From contig JASKMD010000005.1 in the NCBI GenBank assembly GCA_030144725.1, positions 5,319,212-5,383,211 of the forward strand: a DNA stretch of 64,000 nt, read 5' to 3'. Below the pieces are notes generated by a model, which was not told the origin of the DNA, ran no database searches, and worked only from the letters and a program-made list of their open reading frames with translations. How positions within the stretch are numbered: position 1 is the first letter of the stretch; the number at the start of each line of letters is the position of its first letter. The position numbers and the translations under genes were made by a program. The DNA comes from Haematococcus lacustris. Taxonomy: Eukaryota; Chlorophyta; Chlorophyceae; Chlamydomonadales; Haematococcaceae. Shown here piece by piece: positions 56,155 through 64,000 of this stretch.

Positions 56155-56400
56155 ACATTACTCAGCCACTGCCACCTGAGTAAGCCATGTATAAACTACT
56201 AGGCCATATGGGTTGTTGTGGGCCCGGTACCCTGCAGTCCGGTGCAACCTCTGCCCGGCCTTGGGCAGCCGGTCATTGACCCGCTTGTAGCCCTGCTGGT
56301 ACTCCTTGTCAATGGGGGAGAGCCTCCCGGCCCTTCCAGCTGCGCATCTGCAAGGGGCGCTGCCCGCTCCCCCCAATGCGCTGGAAGTCGAGGCACGAGT
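56155..56400 (-). pseudogene. Fragment of a short repeated ORF family (frameshifted)
   Basis: One frame gives QRIGGSGQRPLQMRSWKGRE then stops at 56309. Another frame picks up at once with SPIDKEYQQGYKRVNDRLPK and AGQRLHRTAGYRAHNNP. A single frame change would join them. The composition is basic and protein-like. I recall short hypothetical proteins of this type being common in chlorophyte annotations, but cannot verify it here. Upstream, 56560-56874 might carry further exons (a GTAAGT donor near 56769), with low certainty. Confidence 0.4.
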
Positions 56401-57822
56401 TGGTGGCAGCAGGGAGGGGCTGGGCCTGGGCAGGGGGGGCATGGGTATGTGGAGGTCGGGCCTGGGCATGTGGAGGGGCGTCCTGGGCTGGGGGAGGGGG
56501 GTTGGGCTGCACCTCATGGCACCAGATCAGGCCCCGCACATGCTTACCATGCCACTGGATCACCTGGCCTGCTGGGGGTACCCAGTCTGCGGGCCTAGGC
56601 CGGTCCCGTTGCAGGTGCAGCTCACAAAGCTGGGGGCATGCACAATCAAACTGACACGGCTGGTGCGGAACTCACTCACGATTACCGAACCATTCAACTG
56701 GATTCGACCGGCTTTGAGCATAAGCTGCAGAAGCACACCGCAACTCCGACAAAGGATACTTACTGGTGGGCGCGACAGTGCTATGGACACATTAGGCAGC
56801 AGCAGGTCAACGTCTAGAAAGGAACTAAGCTGTTGTCGTCTGATGCCACTACAATCTGTGCAACTAATGTTCAAGTATGGTTTAATTCGGACATTTCGCC
56901 AGCTATATAGCGATGGGAAGCCTTCGTCAAGAACAAAAAGCTTGCACCTAAGCTATACCTCTTCCAGTATCCACGCTCGTCTACTTGCTCCTCTCCCTGG
57001 TCCCTGATCAAAAGCAGGCTCTTCATCCCCCTGCCAAGCCCCTGTGCTGCCACCTTTGCCCGCTGCCTCGAGCCCTGCCACCTAGCCTGGGAGCCAGTTG
57101 GGCGCAGGGCCTGCTGGCTCACCAACTCCCTCAGCTTGCTACAGGCTTGCTACAGGCTCCCAGCCTTTGCTGCTACTTGTAAGTGAGGGCAGCCACTAGC
57201 CCAGGGCGGGGCTGGGCAGGGCTCACAGGTACTCTGTTGCCTGTTCTGGCCCTGGGAGCCAAGTGGCAGCCACAGTAGGTTGAAGGAGGTGAAGCAAGCT
57301 ACAGCTGTGGGTTGACACTTCAACACCAACATCATAAGTAACTACAGCTGGGGTGGATGCGCTGGCTGCACCACGTTGGGTTACATGCATGGGCCTGTTA
57401 GGGATTCCTTGTACGTATGTGGTGCTGTCCCTGCCGCCTTCTGGGCCCTTCTCAACCCATGATGGCTATGCAGCTGTGGTCATGCCCAGCTTTGGTCCGG
57501 GCCACGTGGCAGCTGCTGGGTGGTGGTGCAGTCCCTAGCAGCCAGGGAGCTGGGGTTCAGGAGGGGCCCAGTCTGCCATGAGGCAGGCACTGGCTCCAGG
57601 GGGCTTGGCTGGGAGGGCTGTGGGGGCTGCTGACTGCGTGCCCTAGCTGGTGGGCTGACTGTGGCTGGCCAGGGCTGGCAGCAGAGAACCCTCAGGTCAT
57701 GGCAGCTCCTGGCAGCAGGACAGTCACTACTGTGCCCACCCCATGCAGCTGACGTCGCAGGTCTGGGCTGATGCAATTGGGCTGGGCTGTACCGGACCCC
57801 CAGGGCAGTACTGCACCCACCC
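56401..57822. repeat. Segmental-duplication unit A, non-coding part
   Basis: From about 56980 it matches 61545 onward: CAGGCTCTTCATCC, CTCACCAACTCCCT, then a long near-identical block beginning ACTGGCTCCAGGGGG (57589 and 61758) through CAGGGCTGGCAGCAG. No gene seen between 56401 and 57822 apart from possible small exons near 56600-56870. Confidence 0.7.
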
Positions 57823-60745
57823 TCAGGTCACGGCAGCCTTGCCAGCCTCTGGTACCCTGAAGCAGGCGGTGACCTGCAGGCAGCCACCTTCTAGGAAGGG
57901 CTCCAGCTCCTCAGGGCTGACCAGGGCTGTCTGGAGCCAATCTGCCCAACCCCAATCAGTGACCATGGTGCATGATGTCCATGCAATGCCTGCTGGTATT
58001 GAGGCTGGCCTGTGTAGGGCAAACTCCAGTGGCGCCGCTTTCATCTTTTCACCAATGTAATGGTGTTCACACTGGGCATAAGACACCAGCTCGCTGAACA
58101 CGCCCAGTGTGAAGCCTGCTGCCATGTCCTGGCTGTTCTTTTTGCTGAGTTTCATCGAAATCCTCCAGCCAGTCCCCGCCATGTAGACTGGCTCTGAGTA
58201 GACCTTGGCTGTCAGGTCCTTGCTGGCCAGCAGGTCAAGCAGCTGCTGGCGGGGCACATCCCAGCGGATGGTGCTGCGCCGCCTTAGCTCAGCAGAGTCA
58301 AGAGGCTTGCGGGGTGCAGCAGACCAGGCGGGTGGGGCATCACCTGGGACTGCAAACACTCCAGCCATGCCATACCTACAGCTGGCTGCCAGCACCACTA
58401 TATCATTCTGTGCTCCCAGGATGTGAAACCACTTGAGTGAAGGCAAACGTACTTGGGCGTAGGCTGTAGATGCACACAGCAGGCAGCGACTGTCAGCCAC
58501 GTGCACGGACTGCTCAGCTCTTTGTGTAGGGTGTCAATGCCACGCTATCAGCTGATGGGAATGCTCCAGGCAGTGATGGCTGCAGGTGATGGAGTGCGTG
58601 ACCCACCTGGGCTGAGGTGCTGCACTCGCACCAGGCAGGACAGCTGCTCTTTCTGGACCCAAGAGCAGCCCTTGCCAGTAGGCCCAGCCATCCACAGGCT
58701 GATCAGCTCCACCACGCTGTTCTCACTGTCCACTGTCAACGCATCGCTGCCTGCCCACTGCTGCACTGCTGCAAAGGGCAGCTGCTGGAAGGTAGTCCTC
58801 AGCTGGGCGCTGGTGATGACGGCGTGGACATCCCCATACAAGTGCAGCAGTAAGGGGAGTGCATTGAGTTTCCCTGCCAGGCTGTGCACCCGGTCCTGCC
58901 ACTGCTGGTGCTCAGGCAGCAGGGCACAGCTGTCAGGCAGGGTCTGCAGCACCAGCACCAGCTGCTCCGCTGCCAGCTGTGAGGGCGGCAGGTCAGCCAG
59001 CTGCTTCAGGCACGAGCTGGAGAGGGAGGAGAATGCCCAGCGCTCAGCCACACGGCACACCTGGGCAGGCAACTGACCAACCCTCAGTCCAGCCTCTACT
59101 CCCGCATTAACTCATTCCTCTCTGGACGTCTTTTCCATTGCAGCAAGGCACTGCAGTCCCTCACTCTGCCCAGCCAAACATGACAAAAGGCAGCGGCCGA
59201 GACTAATTTGAAGGCACTGCTGGTGCAGGGTGTCTTGTTGGCTGCAGCCTCCATAGCTCCACCAGCAGCGGCAGCCTACACCAGCATCATTGTTCAGCCC
59301 CACACAACTGTGCTGCACCCTGCGCCTTGCCCTGGCAGCCAATGCACTGTTGCATCACGGCCTAACAGGGTGACTCATATGCCAAACTCAGAACATGATG
59401 TCAAACATGATCATACAGCAGGTGTGTGCCATCAAGCACACCAGGCAGCGGATCAAACATGCCAAAGCCAGGCGACCAACTACGTTGGCTTGGCCATCTC
59501 GCCCCCATGCCAATGACCCTTTGCAAGAGACGGAGTGGTTGCGTGCTCTAGCGGTTCAGCAGGTCGCCATGCGCACCCTCACGTTTGCCTGCAAGAGACT
59601 GTGCGGCTTACTAGGCAACCTCACCCTATACTGCACATCGGTCATCATGCACATCATGCCAGGTGCTGGTGCTGGTGATGATGATAGCAAAAAGATTGAG
59701 GAAGAGGATTAGGCAGCTTATGAACAGCAAGGTACTGCAGCAGCAAGGCACTACACTGCAGGCAATTTGTCCACACTGTTTCAGCACTGTCATTAGCTGC
59801 AGCCTTTCATCTTGTACATGATGTTGTGTGCTGTTGTACGTGACGTTGTACGAATCTGGTACTTTCTACTATGCTGCATACTGGCAACCTAATGGAGTCT
59901 TAAGTGTGAACATTGCGGTGTGACAATGCAGCCCTTGCAGCTAACCAACCAAATCCAGCATGGGCGAGCTGGTGCAGCTGATGGGCATGCCATTGGAATA
60001 AGGGCCTACTGAACCCAAGTCTTGTGCTCATTTGAAGAAGAGTGAAATGGGCGAGAGCAGTGCACAATGCAGTGCCCCTGCAACTCACTGCTTGTTCTTG
60101 TAGGGTGTGCCAGGTGCCTGCCACCCACCCTGGCCAGCGTCAAAGGGTCCTTCACCTCCTCAGGCAGCTTCCCCTCGTACATGCAGCGAACCACCAAGCG
60201 GGCGGCATCGCACTCATCCTGGCTGTCAAAGGTCTCTTCCAAACGGGGTGTCGGGGGCTGGGGGCTGCCAGCCTCTTCCAATGCTCGATTCACGATGGCT
60301 TGGCTGCATGCCTCAGCACACCTCTTGTCACCTTGGGCTTTGGCTTCCTTGCACACCTGCAGTGGGTGGCGCAGGTCAGTGAGGGAGCACGATACCCCAT
60401 AGAGGCCCCTATACCTTGCCCAGCTCCCCTCAGCACCTGGGCCAGCTGGGATACAGTAAGGCCCTCTGGCACGCTGCCATCCTTGGCAAAGTGCGCCACT
60501 GCAGTAGATGGTAGGAAGTCGGCAGCTCCCTGCGATCCGCTGCCTTCCCAGCGCAACAGCCTGGCCCTAAAGTATCCGCTGTGCGAAGAAAGCACGGCTC
60601 GATGCACGGGAAGCGCCGTGCCACCTGCATCCGGGGACTTGTCGCCCGAGCAAAGTTGCAGGACAGAGTCTGCAAATGTGTCATCGCCCCAAAGCCACGC
60701 AAAGGGGCGCTTCATTGTTTCATTAGGAAGTCGAAGCATGTGCAA
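57823..60745 (-). CDS. BTB-BACK-MATH-like protein, family copy 3 (intact)
   Basis: Four exons: 60437-60745, 60129-60356, 58607-59060 and 57823-58463, total 1632 nt, 543 residues. Donors and acceptors are GT-AG with phases 0/0/1 all matching. BTB, residues 1-179: DSVLQL, LPVHRAVLSSHSGYFRARLL, then CDAARLVVRCMYEGKLPEEV. BACK, residues 180-330: ALTVDSENSVVELISLWMAG and LSCLVRVQHLSPG. MATH-like, residues 331-543: STIRWDVPRQQLLDLLA, YSEPVYMAGTGWRISMKL, FTLGVFSELVSYAQCE and FLEGGCLQVTACFRV. The order BTB-BACK-MATH reverses that of SPOP and plant BPM proteins. BTB dimerises and binds cullin-3 and MATH would bind substrate, so a ubiquitin-ligase adaptor is the likely role (inferred). The start could be a later Met. 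Intron 2 (59061-60128) holds a 105-codon plus-strand frame with a partly conserved counterpart in copy 4. Confidence 0.85.
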
Positions 60746-61544
60746 GCATGTGCAAGCATGTGTGACAGTGTGTTTGCAGTTCTTATTAATATTGATATTG
60801 ATAATGGCGTTGTTATTGATAATGGCGATAAATAATAGACGTACCCGGTGTAGGTGGGTCTATGTGGGCCTAAGTCTTCGCGCTGTTATTGATAATGGCG
60901 ACGATGCACTACAGCCAGAGCTTAACGTAGCGCTGCGCAATAGCAAAGCTTCAGAAGAGGCCCGCGCTGCCCGCGAGAGAGACAACACCTACCACGGCAG
61001 GAGATGCAAGCTAACCCACCTCACCTACCAGTGGTAGGCTACCACCTCTCGCAAGGGCTGTGGTATGCCTTCCTCCTGGCTGCACTGGCACGAGCGGAGG
61101 CTTGCAGCTGCTCGGCAGCCTGCTGCTGTGGTTTCTTGTTTACCCTTCACGTGGCCGGCTCCGAGGCAGACATCCGAAACCGAAGCTGCAGGAAATAATG
61201 GGTCACACTGCACCGCTCACCGGGAAAGTAACACCACGTGGCTGAGACGCGGCGTTGTTTCGATCGCCAGGGGTAGGCAACTGCGCCACGCATTGTGTCC
61301 AGCGTGGCATGTGGAAAGTCCAGCATGGACCGGCAGCCAGCAGAGCAGGCTGTGCATGCACATTGTGGACTACAGCCATTGTGATCTGAGTGGCAGGAAG
61401 GCAAGCAGGCAAGCCATGCTTCATCACTGGCATAGCGCTATTGCCAAGTAAGTCAGTTGAGCGGTCATCAATGGCGGGCGGGCGGTTTTCGTCAGCTGCA
61501 TAGCGATCAGAGAGATCAAGTCACAACCTCCTGCACTGCACGCT
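60746..61544. other. Intergenic; no gene recognised
   Basis: AT-rich patch at 60770-60910 with three copies of TTATTGATAATGGCG. Separates the two tandem BTB genes and should include the promoter of copy 3. Confidence 0.45.
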
Positions 61545-61869
61545 CGCCTACTCATTCCCTGATAGGAAGCAGGCTCTTCATCCTGCATACGACCCTGCGC
61601 TGCCGCTGCTTCCGACCCTGCCACCTGGCCTGGGTGCCACTTAGGCCCGGGACCTGACTCAACCTGCTCAGGTTGATGCTAGCTCACCAACTCCCTTGGC
61701 TTCTTGCGCGCTCCCAGCCTTGGCCCCAGTGGCTGCCACAGCAGGTTGAAGCAGCGGGCACTGGCTCCAGGGGGGCTTGCTGGGAGGGCTGTGGGGGCTG
61801 CTGACTGCGTGCCCTAGCTGGTGGGCTGACTGTGGCTGGCCAGGGCTGGCAGCAGGGCACCCTTAGGTC

Positions 61870-63118
61870 ATGGCAGCTTCTTGCCATTGTGTGGCACCCT
61901 GAAGCAGGCGGTGACCTGCAGGCAGTCACCTTCTAGGAAGGGCTCCAGCTCCTCAGGCCTGGCTTGCCCTCAGGGTGCTGATCTCGCCCTCCATGAAGCT
62001 GTCTTGAGCCAATCTGACCAACCCCAAGAATCAACCATGCTAATTGATGTCCATGTAATGCCTGCTGGTATTGAGGCTCGCCTGGGTATGGCAAACTGCA
62101 GTGGCACCACTTCCATCTTTTCACCAATGGTATGGTACCCACATTGAGCATACGACACCGGCTCGCTGAACACCCCCAGTGTAAAGCCAGCTGCCGCGTC
62201 CTGGCTTTCTTTTTTGCTGAATTTGATGTGAAGCCTGCAGCCAGTCCCCGCCAAGTAGACCGGCTCTGAGTAGATCTTGGCTGTCGTGGCCTTGCTGGCC
62301 AGCAGGTCAAGCAGCTGCTGGCGGGGCACATCCCAGCGGATGGTACTGCGCCGCAGCAGCTCATCAGGGTCAAGAGGCTTGCGGGGTGCTGCCGACCAGG
62401 CGGGAGGGGCTTTACCCGGGACCGCAAACACTCCAGTCATGCCATACCTACAGCTGGCTGCCAGTACCACTATATTCATCGGTGCCCCGGGGATGTCAAA
62501 CCACTCCAGTGAATGCAAACGTACTTGGGCATACGCTGTAGATGCACACAACAGGCAGTCACTGTCAGCCACATGCACGAACTGCTCAGCTCCTTGTACA
62601 GTGTGCCACTCCTAGCTAGCAGTTGATGGTATGCTCGTGTCAGTAACTGCTGAAGGTGGTGAAGTGCGTGACCCACCTGGGCTGAGGTGCTGCACTCGCA
62701 CCAGGCAGGACAGCTGCTCTTTCTGGACCCAAGAGCAGCCCTTGCCAGTAGGCCCAGCCATCCACAGACTGATCAGCTCCACCACGCTGTTCTCACTGTC
62801 CACTGTCAACGCATCGCTGCCTGCCCACTGCAGCACTGCTGCAAAGGGCAGCTGCTGGAAGTACCCTCTCAGTTGGGCGTCGGTGATGACGGCGTGGACA
62901 TCCCCGTACTGGCTGAGAATGAGGCTGTTGACATGCTGCTGCCACTTCTTGTGCTCAGGCAGCAGGGCACAGCTGTCAGGCAGGGTCTGCAGCACCAGCA
63001 CCAGCTGCTCCGCTGACAGCTGTGAGGGCGGCAGGTCAGCCAGCGTCTGTAGGCATGAAGCACGTAGGCATGAGCTCTTGAGGGAGGGAACAGCCAAGCG
63101 CTCAGCCTCAAGGCACAC
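61870..63118 (-). CDS. BTB-BACK-MATH-like protein, family copy 4 (5' end off window)
   Basis: BACK exon 62677-63118 (VCLEAERLAVPSL ... ALTVDSENSVVELISLWM ... VQHLSPG) and MATH-like exon from 62535, joined across a 141-bp intron with matching phase 1. By analogy with copy 3 the BTB exons would lie beyond 64000. The MATH-like frame stops at 61970 after SDWLKTASWRARSAP. The expected ending (PEELEPFLEGDCLQVTACFR) is intact in another frame at about 61880-61950, so an insertion of about 20 bp has shifted the C-terminus. The BACK exon also carries a small duplication (CLRASCL) relative to copy 3. Confidence 0.75.
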
Positions 63119-64000
63119 CTGTACAGGCAACAGCACATCACTCAATTCAGCCTCAGTTCAGCCTGCATTTCTTCATAACAGCTTCCTCTCTGGCTATCTT
63201 TTCTCTTGCTCTCAGCAAGGCACTGCAGGGCACAGGGCCAGGAGGACTGAAGGCGGCGGCGATGAGAAACTGATTTGAAGGCACTGTTGGTGCAGGGTGC
63301 AGCATCTCAAGCCTGCTGCTCGATTTAGCAAGAGGGTCAGCTTGCTGCTCGATTCAGCAAGTGGGTCAGCTTGATACTAGATTCCAGCAGCAGGGCCAAC
63401 CAGCATCAATATTCAGCACCATACGACTGTGCTCTACCCTGCGTCTTGCCCTGGATGCGAGCAGCTTATGCACTGTTGCCAACTGATACATATGCCAAAC
63501 TCTGATATGGTTATGCTGCAATAGATGGAAGCTACAGACACTGTAGTGGTAAAGGAGGCAGGGACCGCAGCCATGCTGGCCTGTTCTTCCCATCCCTAGC
63601 CACCCCTGTCATGGGCCTCGGCGGGTTTGTTCAACACTACATGCATGAGTCGTATCCACTGCATGTGCCCAGAGCCTGATGTGACCATGAATGAGGAGTT
63701 CAAAAGCGCAACAGGCAGCCACCCAACCATGCAAGGGCAAGGCCACCAACCTCTTTGGCTCCCTCATTCCAGCCAACTCCTGCATTGCTGAGCAGCTGCT
63801 GGTCGTCACACTGCCGGTGATGAGTGACAGGGTGCTGCAAGGCCTGTGGGTGGGGTGCATTTGATCTGGCATCATGTGGCTCAAGATGTCGTGCAGGCTG
63901 TAGGCTGTTGGCCTGGGTCAGCCAAGGGTGCTTGGGCAAGTGTCAGAAGTGGAAGGCATGGCATGCCTGTCTAGTGAGAGCTGAAACGTGATTGAATAAC
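63119..64000. other. Intron of BTB copy 4; short tandem repeats
   Basis: Aligns in patches with 59100-59520 (the corresponding intron of copy 3). A 29-bp unit near TGCTGCTCGATT(T/C)AGCAAG occurs about three times at 63312-63400. No gene seen. Confidence 0.55.

Overview
The window looks like nuclear DNA from a volvocalean green alga; Haematococcus-like is my guess, from overall character only. The reasons are: an intron-rich IFT46 gene (so the cell is or was ciliated), GC-rich coding sequence with very long CAG/CTG and G-run microsatellites, a copia element primed by a half-tRNA as in volvocalean copia elements, and BTB proteins in a repeated cluster. There are two 500-base runs of N (17160-17659 and 33501-34000), which are scaffold gaps of unknown true size. 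No rRNA genes, convincing tRNA genes, CRISPR arrays or bacterial-type operons were found.

Layout. 1-1.23 kb: the gag end of a Ty3/gypsy element with a probable 5' LTR and primer site. 2.55-8.43 kb: a complete, young Ty1/copia element with 283-bp LTRs and a GATGT target duplication, but with two frameshifts. 8.85-12.36 kb: repeat DNA, including two arrays of perfect palindromes with a GTAC core, a CCCAG pentamer tract and a GGGGC tract. 12.6-17.16 kb: a decayed Ty3/gypsy chromovirus cut by the first gap. 17.66-24.36 kb: satellites, a CTG-rich minisatellite, GGGCA and GGGGC tracts, an orphan BTB exon broken by a TIR element, and a dispersed repeat. 24.49-29.08 kb: two copies (one 5'-truncated) of a BTB-BACK-MATH-like gene. 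29.1-31.4 kb: the dispersed repeat again, here interrupted by two nested TIR elements. 31.46-33.07 kb: a 1.6-kb GGGGC tract that runs straight into a 3' fragment of the same chromovirus family.

34.0-55.7 kb is the gene-rich core: IFT46 (minus, 3' end lost in the gap), an eight-exon CobW/COG0523 GTPase with a His-rich insert (minus), and, divergently transcribed 206 bp away, a nine-exon gene for a roughly 2446-residue low-complexity RS/RGG/Pro-rich protein I cannot name. The splice phases of all three models agree across every junction. 56-64 kb holds two tandemly duplicated BTB-BACK-MATH-like genes, the second running off the window.

Functionally the single-copy genes are unrelated housekeeping and ciliary genes. 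The rest is a record of expansion: retroelements, small TIR elements, pentamer microsatellites (almost all with the G-rich strand on +) and BTB-BACK-MATH copies spread by segmental duplication together with their flanking repeats.
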